Below are positions 1 through 9,066 of a stretch of DNA of 64,000 nucleotides, piece by piece (position 1 is the stretch's first letter; the number at the start of each line of letters is the position of its first letter). The stretch covers positions 620,001 through 684,000 of the forward strand of contig CAVRDF010000003.1 in assembly GCA_963719805.1 (NCBI GenBank), given 5' to 3'. The position numbers and the translations under genes are program-made. This DNA comes from JAMXLO01 sp963719805. GTDB lineage: Bacteria; Pseudomonadota; Alphaproteobacteria; Acetobacterales; Acetobacteraceae. Below the pieces are notes generated by a model, which searched no databases, had not been told where the DNA came from, and saw only the letters and a program-made list of their open reading frames with translations.

Positions 1-660
1 GTCAGCGTCACGGTGAACCAGCGGCTGCCTTGGATGCCGGTGACGATGCCGATGTCGAGGCTTTCAGCTTCCAGCCGCGGGCCTTGCTCGATATGTGCTT
101 CGACATAGGCGTGCGGCTTGCCGCCGAGCGGGCGTGTCGGCACGTCGGCTTCCGCCTTCAGGTGCGCTGACAGCGCATCGCCAAAGCGCATGCCATCGGG
201 ATCGGCAATCTCGGCGAAGTCCTCGATGCGGCGGAAACCGCTCCACGCCATGCTGCCCATGCAGCCTGGCGCGAACCTGCCACCTTCCTCGTTGGTCCAC
301 GCCACGACCTCGATTGGCCGATGCAGTCGTGACGCCTTCATCGTGCAGCGCGGTGATCGCTTCCAATCCGGCGATCACGCCGTAGATGCCATCGAACCTG
401 CCGCCGTTCGGTTGCGTGTCCATATGGCTGCCGGTGACGACGGGCGGGGCCTGCGGATCTTTGCCTTCTCGCCGCAGCCACAGATTGGCTGCCGCATCCA
501 CTGAGACGCTGGCGCCGATAGCCTTTGCCCAAGCGATCAGCAGACGACGTGCCTCGCGGTCGAGTTCGGTGAGGCAGGCGCGGTTAACGCCATCACCGGC
601 AATGGCACCAAGCTTCGCCATTGCCATCAGCCGATCCCATTGCCGCTGCTCGCTGACCAT
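1..660 (-). CDS. N-carbamoyl-L-amino-acid hydrolase / M20-type amidohydrolase (3' truncated, frameshifted)
   Basis: This is the N-terminal part of a hydantoinase/carbamoylase-family Zn-dependent hydrolase (peptidase M20 superfamily), which removes the carbamoyl group from N-carbamoyl amino acids or ureidoglycolate-like substrates in the cytoplasm. From ATG at 660 the frame reads the metal-site motif GSHMDTQPNGGRFDG (H and D are ligands) near residues 75-90. At about 315-330 the frame breaks; the family motif WTNEEGGRF is recovered in another frame, followed by matching downstream sequence to the window edge. The gene runs off the left end. It lies 41 bp downstream of the DUF1501 gene on the same strand. 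The break may be a sequencing error because both sides are well conserved. The substrate cannot be assigned. Confidence 0.8.
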
Positions 661-701
661 CCGCGCCTCCTCGCCCGGAGGACACTGTAGGACTTCCGGC
701 G

Positions 702-1909
702 TTACGCGCGAAGCAAGCCGCTGGTTGCCTGGGCGGTTTCGCTGTTGGGGAAGACCTTGGCCATGGCCGCGGCACCGTCCAGCCCGAGATGCTGCGCCAG
801 CAGGCCCTTGGCGACCGAGCGCAGATCCGTCGTCGGCACCAGGTCGCGGTCGTCCAGCAGGCGTGCCGGCACCGAGGCCGGGCCAGTCCGCCAACACGCG
901 GCCGCCGGCCACGGCGCCGCCGACGCACGAACGCGACTGTGCCGGTGCCATGGTCGGTGCCCTTGGTGCCGTTCACCCGCGCGGTGCGGCCGAACTCGGT
1001 CATCGTCAGCACGGCGGTCTGCTTCCAGGCATCGCCCAGGCCTTCCTTCAGCGCCGCCAGCCCGGCGTCGAGCTGCTCCAGCACGCGCTTCAGCCGTGGC
1101 ACCTGCGCGACGTGCGTGTCCCAGCCGCCGATCTCCAGCGCGGCGATCGCGTGGACCATCCGGTGCCCGCAGCAACTCGCCGGCGGCGCGTGCCAGGGCA
1201 GGGAAGGCGTAGCGATCCTGTCTCGGCGGCGTCGCCGCTCATCACTCGAGGCGGAGAAGCCGCGCTCGCGCAGACCCTCGGCGATCGCGGGTCCGGTCAG
1301 GTGATCTGATCCTGATTCAGCGCGGCGATCTGGCTGTATAGGTCGGGCGGCGGCGCGGCGAAGCCGTGCGGGCGCCCAGTTGCCGACCACGGCGCCGAGC
1401 CGCGCAGCAGCAGCGGCACGGAGACGCCGATGGCGACCGCGTCGCCGTCCGGTCGACCGCCGTGCGGTCGGCAGGCATCGCGGCCACCGCGCGGTTCAGC
1501 CAGCCGCTGGTCATGCGGTGATCGGCGCCGCTTTCCAGGCAGTCCTGCGCCTCGAAATGGCTGCGCACCCGGGTCGGGCCGGCGACCGCGTGCACCGGCA
1601 ATCGCCTCGCCGGCCTGGTACATCGCGTGCAGATCGCGCCAGCGACGGGTGCAGCCCGATAGAAGCCGCCGAGATCGAGCAGGCCGTCCTGCTGCCCGGG
1701 CGCCGGCGGCACGATCTCGCCGCGCAGACCGGTCAGCGCCGGATCGCCATACGGCACCACCGCCGCCATGCCATCCAGCGCGCCGCGCTGGATCACGCAC
1801 GATGAAGCGCTTGTCGGTCGGCTGCTGCGGCCATGGCGAGCGACACGCGGCCGAGCGAGACGGCGGCGGTCAGGCCAAGCAATGCGGAGCGGCGGGTCAG
1901 TGCGATCAT
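702..1909 (-). pseudogene. DUF1501 family protein with Tat-like signal, multiply frameshifted
   Basis: DUF1501 proteins are secreted, sulfatase-like proteins usually encoded next to a DUF1800 partner. The start at 1909 gives MIALTRRSALLGLTAAVSLG, a twin-arginine-like signal. After about 38 residues the frame stops and conserved pieces alternate between frames: RGALDGMAAVVPYGDP, HAVAGPTRVRSHFEAQD, LESGADHRMTSGWLNRA, APPPDLYSQIAAL and the C-terminal ALEIGGWDTHVAQ ... TMTEFGRTARVNGTKGTDHG. At least five frame changes are needed, yet no conserved block is missing. It starts 2 bp after the DUF1800 stop, so the two are one transcription unit. Either a decaying gene or a poorly sequenced one; intact block order favours the latter. 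Confidence 0.82.
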
Positions 1910-1911
1910 GC

Positions 1912-3210
1912 TCAGCGCCTCTGGAATTCCGGAGCAGTCAACAGCAGCGTCATCGCGTCGCGGCGCGAGCCGGCGCGGCGCACCGCCTGCAACGTGTCGT
2001 CGCGCAGCAGCGGGCCGAGATTGGCTGCCGCCAGATCGGCCACGTCGCGCGTGCCGACCCGGCCCGGAGACGCCGTAGGCCCAGTCGATGCGGCGCATCA
2101 TCGCCTCGGGCGCGGCCCAGTCGCCGGCGTGATCGGACCAGCCGTTCGGCTGCGGCGCGTTCATGAACGGCTGGCCAAGGCCGGCCAGGATGCCCTGCAG
2201 GTTGACCGTGGCGCGCTGGTCGTCCGGCAGGTCCAGCGCGCGCAGGCTGGCGACGACGAAATCCTGCGGCGTGCGCAGCTTGGCGCCCGGCTGCCAGGCG
2301 GCCTCCAGCGTGATCAGCGCTCCGGCCGCGGCGCCCAGATTGCCGCCGGTATCGCGCAGCACGCCCTCGATCTGCCGCACCGCATCGGCGGGCGGTTCGT
2401 CGGCGACGAAGTGCCGCACCAGCTTGCGGGCCAGGAAGCGATGGGTGGCCGGATGATTGGCCAGGAAGTGCAGCGCCGCCACGCCGCCTTCCTCGCCAGG
2501 CGGGAAGGCTGCGTCCCATGACGTCTGCGCGCCCGGCTCGTGCGCGAACGGGCGAAAGCGGAAACCCGGCGGGTCGGCGCGCAGATCGATCGACCAGCCG
2601 GTCAGGATCTTGGCGAAGCTGGTGACGTCGGCCTGGGTGTAGCCGGCCGCCGGGCTGACCGTGTGCAGTTCCAGGCACTCGCGCGCCAGGTTCTCGTTCA
2701 GGCCGCGATGGCGGCGCTGTCCGGCGACGCTGTCCGGACCCACGGACGCGGCGTTGTTCAGATACATCAGCATCGCCGGATGACGCATGACGGCGAACAG
2801 CATGTCCTCGAAGCGGCCGGTGACGTGTGGGCGGATCGCCTCCTCGATGAAGGCGCAGGCCACCGCCGGCGATGCCGCCGCGGACCGAGACGGTGAAATG
2901 GTTGGTCCAGAACCAGACCAGCCGCTCGCGGAACGGCGCCGGCGTGGTGAGCGCATTGTCCAGTTCCGCCTTCGCCTCGGCCTGGAACAGTGCGCCGGAC
3001 CTGCGAATCCTCGGGCTTCGGCTTGTTCTGCGCGATCGGCCCGCAACGCGGCTGAGGCCGGTCGACCGTGCTGGGCCGCGGCGCGATGTCGCGAGGGATC
3101 GGGGTGTGCAACTGATCCCGGAGCCAGCTGCGCGGGTCGGCTGGCAGCGGCTCGTCGCCGCGGCGGCCCAGGCCGAAGCGGATCAGCGCCTGTGCGGTTC
3201 GAAGGTCCAT
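1912..3210 (-). pseudogene. DUF1800 family protein, multiply frameshifted
   Basis: This is the usual partner of DUF1501. Start at 3210 reads MDLRTAQALIRFGLGRRGDE, the typical DUF1800 opening. The reading frame changes several times between about 3050 and 2770. A long intact stretch follows with the family segments MLMYLNNAASVGP, NENLARECLELHT and YTQADVTSFAKILTGWSID, then RFLARKLVRHFVADEPP. A further break near 2070 precedes the true end, TAPEFQRR, at 1912. Function of the family is not established; it is often linked to outer-membrane or secreted complexes. The frameshifts lie in the same 6 kb that damages its neighbours. Divergent from the EF-G paralogue, with 231 bp between. Confidence 0.82.
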
Positions 3211-3360
3211 GGCCGGCAAATTACGCCGGAACCCTGTGTCGGAGGGTGACAAAGGGTGAGTCGAGCGCTTGCAATTGCCCGGTGCATGCGTGCGTTGCAT
3301 CGCGCTCCCGCCAATAATCCTTGCAAAGTGCGGCGGTGCAGCATCTGAGGCTCGACATAG

Positions 3361-3412
3361 CCGGCTGCACGTCAGCCGGATTAGCATGCGGGCGCGCGGA
3401 ACAGGGGTTCCG
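3361..3412 (+). promoter_or_regulatory. Two stem-loops in the leader of the EF-G paralogue
   Basis: Two perfect short inverted repeats sit just upstream of the EF-G start: CCGGCTG at 3361-3367 pairs with CAGCCGG at 3373-3379 over a 5-base loop, and CGGAAC at 3397-3402 pairs with GTTCCG at 3407-3412 over a 4-base loop. They are 30-80 bp before the GTG start and could form RNA hairpins or be protein sites. No known riboswitch or attenuator is recognised. Confidence 0.3.
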
Positions 3413-3441
3413 GAGCGCCCGTCGTGGTATGGAGGTTCATC

Positions 3442-5531
3442 GTGCCTGGTACGCCGCTCGACAAGATCCGTAACATCGGCATCACCGCGCATATCGACGC
3501 GGGCAAGACCACGACGACCGAGCGCATCCTGTACTACACCGGAATGTCGCACCGCATCGGCGAGGTGCACGACGGCAACACCACGACCGATTACATGGAG
3601 CAGGAGCGGGAGCGCGGCATCACCATCACCTCGGCCGCGGTGACCTGCGAGTGGCAAGACCACCGCATCAACATCATCGACACGCCCGGCCACATCGATT
3701 TCAACATCGAGGTGAACCGCAGCCTGCGCGTGCTGGACGGCGCGATCTTCATCATCGAGGGCGTCGCCGGCGTGCAGCCGCAGTCGGAGACCAACTGGCG
3801 TCTCGCCGACCGCTACAACGTGCCGCGCATCATCTTCATCAACAAGCTGGACCGCACCGGTGCCGACTTCTTCCGCGCTTTCGCGACGCTGAAGGAGAAG
3901 CTCGATATCGTCGCGCTGCCGCTGCAGCTGCCGATCGGCATCGAGGACAAGTTCCTCGGCGTGGTCGACCTGGTCGAGATGAAGGCGATCATCTGGGAAG
4001 GCGGCGAACTCGGCGCGAAGTACCACGACGAGCCGATCCCGGCCGACCTCGCCGAGCAGGCGAAGGAATACCGCCAGACTTCTGCTGGATACCGCGCTGT
4101 CGGTCGATGACGCGGCGATGGAGGAATATTTCGACAAGGGCGACGTCTAGGTCGCCACGCTGAAGCGCTGCATCAAGGCGGGCACCATCTCCGGCGCGTT
4201 CCGTCCGGTGCTGTGCGGCACCGCGTTCAAGAACAAGGGCGTGCAGCCGCTGCTCGACGCGGTGGTCGACTACCTGCCGTCGCCGATCGACGTGCCGGGC
4301 ATCGCGCATCGCCGCGGAGGAAGGCGAGGAGGATGGCGAGCATTCCGACCGCCGCCGCATCAAGGCCGATCCGAGCGCGCCGTTCGCCGGCCTGGCGTTC
4401 AAGATCATCAACGACAAGTACGGCACGCTGACCTTCGTGCGCGTCTATGCCGGCACGCTGAAGTCCGGCGACACGGTGATGAACACCACCAAGGGCCATC
4501 GCGAGCGCATCGGCCGGATGTTCCAGATGCACGCCGACAAGCGGGCCGAGATCAAGGAGGTCGACGCCGGCGACATCGCCGCCTTCGTCGGGCTGAAGGA
4601 CACCGGCACCGGCGATACGCTGGCCAGCCAGCAGGACCCGGTGGTGCTGGAGCGGATGGCCTTCCCGGTGCCGGTGATCGACATCTCGGTCGAGCCGCGC
4701 ACCAAGGAAGCGGTCGAGAAGATGTCGCTCGGCCTGCAGAAGCTGGCGGCGAGGATCCGTCGCTGCGGCTGCGCACCGACCAGGAAACCGGCCAGACCAT
4801 CCTGTCCGGCATGGGCGAGCTGCACCTGGAGATCATCATCGATCGGCTGCGGCGCGAGTACGGCGTGGACGGCGAATATCGGCGCGCCGCAGGTGGCGTA
4901 TCGCGAGACGATCACACGGCCGCACACCGAGACCTACACGCACAAGAAGCAGACCGGCGGTTCCGGCCAGTACGCCGAGGTGAAGATCACCTTCGAGCCG
5001 CTCGAGCGCAACGGCGGCGTGGTGTTCGAGAACAAGGTGGTCGGCGGCTCGGTGCCGAAGGAATACATCCCGGCGGTCGAGAAGGGCATCAAGGTGCAGG
5101 CCGAGACCGGCGTGCTGGCCGGCTTCCCGACGGTGGACTTCAAGTACACGCTGATCGACGGCAAGTATCACGACGTGGACTCGTCGGCCCTGGCGTTCGA
5201 GATCGCCGCGAAGTCGTGCTTCCGCGACGGCATGAAGAAGGCCGCGCCGATCATCCTGGAGCCGATGATGGACGTGGAGGTGACCACGCCGCAGGACCAC
5301 GTCGGCGACGTGGTGGGCGACCTGAACCGCCGCCGCGGCATGATCCAGAACCAGGAGAGCTCCGGCTCCACGATCATCGTGCGCGCGCATGTTCCCCTGA
5401 AGGAAATGTTCGGCTACATTTCAGATCTGAGAAGCATGACCAAGGGCCGGGCGTCGTTCACCATGCAGTTCCACCATTACGATCCGGTGCCGCGCAACAT
5501 CGCGGACGAGATCATGGCCAAGAGTGCATGA
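3442..5531 (+). pseudogene. Elongation factor G paralogue, frameshifted with an in-frame TAG
   Basis: This is a translational GTPase of the EF-G family, which drives ribosomal translocation or recycling. GTG at 3442 is preceded by GGAGG at 3431-3435. The G1 motif (AHIDAGKTTTTE), G2/G3 (RERGITITSA, DTPGHIDFN) and G4 (NKLD) are intact. The frame shifts at about 4078, a TAG at 4148-4150 replaces an expected GAG, and further shifts occur near 4310, 4750 and 4880. Domains IV-V then read through to 5531. Spliced length is about 696 codons, normal for EF-G. Sequence such as HIDFNIEVNRSLRVLDGAIF differs from the housekeeping alphaproteobacterial EF-G, and the gene is not in a str operon, so it looks like a second EF-G. 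Decay or sequence error are both possible. Confidence 0.85.
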
Positions 5532-5561
5532 GGGCGGGTTGCACATGACGGAGGCAGCCTA

Positions 5562-5881
5562 GTGGATAGCCCCCGCCTCCACTGGATGCGGGGACGGCAG
5601 GAGGAGGGTCCCGGTGTTCACCGGACCCTCGAGTGGATCGGATGCAACGACGCGGGCGAGGCCATCGCCCGCGTCGTTCGCATTCTGGGCCCTGTCTGGT
5701 CGGGCTGGCGCAGCTACCGCGCGGTGGCGCTGGACGACGACGCCAAGGTGATCGAACTGCGGCCGAGCTGCCGCCGGACGGCGGCGACTGGCTGGCCTGC
5801 GTCGGCGGCCAGGTGGTCGGACGGGCGTCGGTGCCGTTGCGGGCGGTGCGGGCGGCGGAGGCGGCGCTGGGCGGAGATTGA
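5562..5881 (+). CDS. Hypothetical small protein, one frameshift
   Basis: GTG at 5562 has GGAGG at 5550-5554, seven bases upstream. The first frame encodes a plausible soluble protein (TLEWIGCNDAGEAIARVVRI, then VWSGWRSYRAVALDDDAKVI). Near 5760-5770 it must shift to reach AELPPDGGDWLACVGGQVVG and the end at 5881. Total is about 106 residues. It follows the EF-G paralogue by 30 bp in the same direction and may be cotranscribed. No family is recognised. Confidence 0.5.
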
Positions 5882-5961
5882 ATGGGCCTTCCGCACGGCG
5901 TGCTTGCAGCCTGGCCCCTACGCTCGTATGGACAAAGCGATAGCCAGAACCGGAGGCATCC

Positions 5962-6201
5962 ATGGCCCGCGCCAGCAGCAAGAAGGCAGCTCGATCGAAG
6001 GCCGCGCCGCGCAAGACCAGCCGTCCGAGGCAAACCGACTGGACCAACGTGAAGGTGGATTGGCCGCAGGCCAAGCAGGCCATCTCATTGCGCATCGACC
6101 AGGACGTGCTTGACTGGTTCCGCGACGGCGGCCCGGGCTACCAGACGCGGATGAATGCCGTGCTGCGCGCCTACGTCGAATCGCAGCGCGGCCGGCGCTA
6201 G
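5962..6201 (+). CDS. BrnA-like antitoxin (orphan)
   Basis: A 79-residue protein with a lysine/arginine-rich N-terminus and a C-terminal ribbon-helix-helix-like segment, LRIDQDVLDWFRDGGPGYQT followed by RMNAVLRAYVES, which is the signature of the BrnA antitoxin family. BrnA normally binds and neutralises the RNase toxin BrnT and represses the brnTA operon. The usual upstream brnT gene is absent: the upstream neighbour is an unrelated hypothetical gene. It is therefore either an orphan antitoxin or a stand-alone DNA-binding regulator. Its stop overlaps by 4 bp the stop of the convergent gene at 6198. Confidence 0.75.
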   Translation: MARASSKKAARSKAAPRKTSRPRQTDWTNVKVDWPQAKQAISLRIDQDVLDWFRDGGPGYQTRMNAVLRAYVESQRGRR

Positions 6202-6587
6202 GCGACCTTCGCGTTCGCGCGGTCCAGCCAACGCCGCGCCTCACCGAGCGACCGGAACACCGCCAGGTGGCGGCCGGAGAAGCACAGTGCGATCGCCTTG
6301 ATATACATCGGCGCAAAGCGGTCCTGTGAAACGACTGCGGTGCGCCGGCCCCGGTCGGCGCCGCTGCAGAACAGCTTCCAGGCTTCTGACAGCGTTCGGA
6401 TGTCATCGAAGCCGAAGTCGCCGGTGAACGTGGTCATGTCGCAGACCGTATCATAGGAGGCGATCTGCGGCTGGGCATGCCAAAGATCGGCCATCGCCTT
6501 CTGCAGCGTCCGGCCGTCAATGTCGCCCTCGAATCGAATCAGCACGCGCTGCCTGTCGCGATCGAGTTCGTAATCGATCGTGCCCAC
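6198..6587 (-). CDS. Hypothetical protein, STAS/SpoIIAA-like
   Basis: Taking GTG at 6587 gives a 129-residue soluble protein beginning VGTIDYELDRDRQRVLIRFE and ending RSLGEARRWLDRANAKVA. Its alternating strand/helix pattern and length resemble the SpoIIAA-like STAS fold family, but no diagnostic motif makes this certain. A longer reading frame extends to 7205, but upstream codons come from the antisense of the next gene and from a palindromic repeat, so the short start is preferred. It converges on the BrnA-like gene and diverges from the NTF2-like gene at 6699. Confidence 0.5.
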   Translation of the reverse strand: MGTIDYELDRDRQRVLIRFEGDIDGRTLQKAMADLWHAQPQIASYDTVCDMTTFTGDFGFDDIRTLSEAWKLFCSGADRGRRTAVVSQDRFAPMYIKAIALCFSGRHLAVFRSLGEARRWLDRANAKVA

Positions 6588-6698
6588 CCCGTCCCCAGCT
6601 CTTGGTTTTCTGACCCTGCGTAACGCCAAACGGAACGATGTGGCAAGCGCCCCGCTAGGCGTGGCATGCTTGTCCCGCGCAAATAACAGGAGGGGGAG

Positions 6699-7115
6699 GT
6701 GGCAAACATCACCGCGATAGCCAGGCAGTTCTTCGAGGCCTGCGAGACAGGGAAGGGCTGGGACGTCTGTCAGGCCTGGTGCACGCCGGATGCGACTTTC
6801 GCCGCGCAGTCGGAGCCGCTGACCGACGTCAAGACGCTGCGCGACTATACCGACTGGATGAAGGGCTTGCTGGTGTTCATGCCGGACGGCCGCTATGCGG
6901 TGAAATCGTTTGCCACCGACGAAGAGCGCAAGAATGTCTGTGCCTATGGTGTGTTCTCGGCAACGCACACAGGGCAGGGCGGGCCGATGGCGCCCACCGG
7001 CAAGAGCACGAACACTGATTATGTGTACGTCATGAACTTCGAAGGCGACAAAATCCGCCACATGACGAAGATCTGGAATGCCGGCTGGGCGATGCGGGAG
7101 CTGGGCTGGAGCTGA
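6699..7115 (+). CDS. SnoaL-like / NTF2-superfamily protein (ester cyclase type)
   Basis: A 138-residue protein of the SnoaL-like fold, starting at GTG 6699 behind an AGGAGGGGG purine run at 6690. It begins with a helical segment (ITAIARQFFEACETGKGWDV) and continues with cone-like strands ending in TKIWNAGWAMRELGW, typical of SnoaL-type polyketide-cyclase relatives. These small proteins act as cyclases, isomerases or ligand binders; the substrate here is unknown. It is a single gene between two minus-strand genes. Confidence 0.7.
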   Translation: MANITAIARQFFEACETGKGWDVCQAWCTPDATFAAQSEPLTDVKTLRDYTDWMKGLLVFMPDGRYAVKSFATDEERKNVCAYGVFSATHTGQGGPMAPTGKSTNTDYVYVMNFEGDKIRHMTKIWNAGWAMRELGWS

Positions 7116-7182
7116 TACTTTGAGGGTTCGGGTGGAGCGATCGTGCGCTGGATCGTTCCGCTTCACCAGTCGAAAGACACGG

Positions 7183-7205
7183 ATGGCCGGGCCGAGCCCG
7201 GCCAT
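7183..7205. repeat. Palindromic dispersed element, GGCCGGGC type
   Basis: ATGGCCGGGC at 7183-7192 pairs perfectly with GCCCGGCCAT at 7196-7205 over a CGA loop. Short elements of this type (often misread as peptides like MAGLGPAI or RHGRARPGHP) are scattered through many alphaproteobacterial genomes between genes. It lies between two convergent genes, where it could also act as a bidirectional transcription terminator. Confidence 0.65.
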
Positions 7206-7220
7206 GACGAAATAGAGTGG

Positions 7221-7613
7221 CTAAACCACCGGCGTCATCGGCTTGCCGCCTTTCTCCCAAGCATTGAACGTCGCGTCCCACACCGCGATGCGGCCATCCC
7301 GCACGAGCCAGATTTCGGTGCCGCGTCCCAGCATCTGCTTGCCGGTCTGCGCGTCTTCCCAGCTTGCATCCCAGGTATTGGCCAACGTGTCGCCGGTCAG
7401 GCAGTGGAGCGTCTTGCGCAGCTTGTAGCCCTTGGTGCGGGCGAACCGGGCGCGCAGGAACTGCATCACCGCGTCGCGTCCGCGCATTTCGGGAAAGTCG
7501 GCGAAGCGCGTCACGGCGTCTTCGGTGAAGCCCTGCTCGATGCGCGCTAGGTCCGCCGCACCGAACGCATCCTCGACTGCCTGCACCAGACGCTTGGCAT
7601 CATCCCATTCCAT
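7221..7613 (-). CDS. SnoaL-like / NTF2-superfamily protein, DUF1348-like
   Basis: This 130-residue protein has the NTF2-like layout: N-terminal helices (AKRLVQAVEDAFGAADLARI), the EDAVTRFADFPEMRGRDAV segment, and strands around TWEDAQ and GRGTEIWLVRDGRIAVWDA. It shows no signal peptide or membrane segment. Catalytic residues are not defined for this branch. It lies 3 bp downstream of the nfeD-like gene on the same strand and may be cotranscribed with nfeD and qmcA. Confidence 0.65.
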   Translation of the reverse strand: MEWDDAKRLVQAVEDAFGAADLARIEQGFTEDAVTRFADFPEMRGRDAVMQFLRARFARTKGYKLRKTLHCLTGDTLANTWDASWEDAQTGKQMLGRGTEIWLVRDGRIAVWDATFNAWEKGGKPMTPVV

Positions 7614-7616
7614 TGT

Positions 7617-8036
7617 TCATCCCTCCGGCCGCACGATCAGCACAGTGCCATCGACGCCTTCGACGCGTAGTCTGGAGCCAGCGGCGGGCTCCGCCACGTC
7701 TGTCGGCACGCGGGCGGCCCAGTCGCTGTCGCCGACGCGCACGCGGCCCTCGCGTCCATGGAACACCAGGGCCGTGGCCCTGCGGCCCGCCAGCCCGGAA
7801 TGCTGCATGTTGAGCCTTGTCGGTCGGTGGCGGAAGCGCAGTCCGACTGCCAGCGAGATCGCCGCGAGCACGGCGAACGTCACCACCTGCAATTCAAAGC
7901 CGATACCGCTCAGCACGATGGCCAGTCCGGTGCCGAGCGCCGCCAGCCCGAGCCACATCATGAATACGCCGGGCGCGAGGATCTCGATCCCCAACAAGAC
8001 GAGGCCGGCCACCAGCCAGATGATCCAGTCGCTCAT
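7617..8036 (-). CDS. NfeD family membrane protein
   Basis: A 139-residue inner-membrane protein: hydrophobic segments cover roughly residues 5-68 (IIWLVAGLVLLGIEILAPGV is the first), followed by a soluble OB-fold domain of about 60 residues ending VEGVDGTVLIVRPEG. Short NfeD proteins pair with SPFH/Band-7 proteins and are thought to organise membrane microdomains and quality control. Its ATG overlaps the end of the upstream qmcA-like gene by 4 bp (8033-8036), the standard NfeD-SPFH operon. Confidence 0.88.
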   Translation of the reverse strand: MSDWIIWLVAGLVLLGIEILAPGVFMMWLGLAALGTGLAIVLSGIGFELQVVTFAVLAAISLAVGLRFRHRPTRLNMQHSGLAGRRATALVFHGREGRVRVGDSDWAARVPTDVAEPAAGSRLRVEGVDGTVLIVRPEG

Positions 8037-9040
8037 GACGCGGGTGCGGCGCCCCAGGGTGATGCGGCCGGCGGCATCGGCGGCGGCTGGGGAGGAGGCG
8101 GCGGCATGTCCGGCGGCGCGCCCGGCGTTCCACTGTCATCACCGCGCAGCAATTGCATTGCCTGCACGATACCTCCGGCCAGTGCGGCGGACTCCATCGG
8201 CACCACGACCAGACGCGTGTTCGGCGCCGAAGCCAGCGACTGGAACGCGCGCACATAGCGATCCGCGATGAAGTAGCGCAGGCCGGCCTGGCCGTGCTGC
8301 GCCGCCGCGTCCGATACCATCTGCGTCGCCTCCGCCTCGGCACGCGCCAGTGCCACGCGCGCCTCGGCGTCACGGTTGGCGGCCTGCTGGCGCCCCTCGG
8401 CGGCCAGGATCAGGGCCTGCTTCTCACCCTCGGCGCGCAGGATCGCGCCCTGGCGCTGGCCCTCGGCGAGCGCCACAGCTGCCCGCCGCTCGCGCTCGGC
8501 CGTCATCTGCAGGTTCATCGCGCGGATCAGGTTTTCCGGCGGTTCGATCTTGCGGATTTCGACGCGGCTGACCTTCACGCCCCATGGCTCGGTCGCGCCA
8601 TCGAGGATCACCAGCAGCGACGAGTTGATGCGCTCGCGTGAGGACAGCGTCGCGTCGAGTTCCAGTTCGCCGATCACCGCACGGATGTTGGTCATCGCCA
8701 ATGTCGTGAGTGCAAGCTGGAGGTTGGTGACCTGATACGCCGCCTTTTCCGGCTCCATCACGCGGAAGTAGATGATGCCATCGACTGCGACGGTGGCGTT
8801 GTCGCGCGTGATGACGCTCTGTTCGGGGATCTCGACCACCTGTTCCTGCACGTTGAGCTTGCGGCCGACGCGGTCAATGTAGGGCATGACGAAGTTCAGG
8901 CCGGGCTGCAGCATCCGCGTGTAGGCGCCGAAGCGCTCGACGGTCCAAACCGATCCCTGCGGCACCGTCTTCACCCCGGCGAACAGGGTGATAACCACCA
9001 GGAGTAGGATCAGCACCCAGACGATGAGGACGGTTTCCAT
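8033..9040 (-). CDS. qmcA: SPFH/Band-7 domain protein (paraslipin, QmcA-like)
   Basis: A 335-residue SPFH protein with one N-terminal membrane helix (about residues 4-21), then the Band-7 domain: KTVPQGSVWTVERFGAYTRM, GLNFVMPYIDRVGRKLNVQE and DATLSSRERINSSLL are characteristic of the QmcA/stomatin-like-2 subgroup. A long Ala/Glu-rich coiled coil follows (about 180-260), and the C-terminus is unusually proline rich. Such proteins oligomerise in membranes and modulate FtsH-type proteolysis. Coupled by overlap to the nfeD gene. Confidence 0.88.
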   Translation of the reverse strand: METVLIVWVLILLLVVITLFAGVKTVPQGSVWTVERFGAYTRMLQPGLNFVMPYIDRVGRKLNVQEQVVEIPEQSVITRDNATVAVDGIIYFRVMEPEKAAYQVTNLQLALTTLAMTNIRAVIGELELDATLSSRERINSSLLVILDGATEPWGVKVSRVEIRKIEPPENLIRAMNLQMTAERERRAAVALAEGQRQGAILRAEGEKQALILAAEGRQQAANRDAEARVALARAEAEATQMVSDAAAQHGQAGLRYFIADRYVRAFQSLASAPNTRLVVVPMESAALAGGIVQAMQLLRGDDSGTPGAPPDMPPPPPQPPPMPPAASPWGAAPAS

Positions 9041-9066
9041 CGATGACGTCTCCTAGAGGCGGAGTT

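Noticed and set aside
6588..7205. A long N-terminal extension of the STAS-like gene
   Set aside because: It is antisense to the NTF2-like gene at 6699 and starts in the palindromic repeat.
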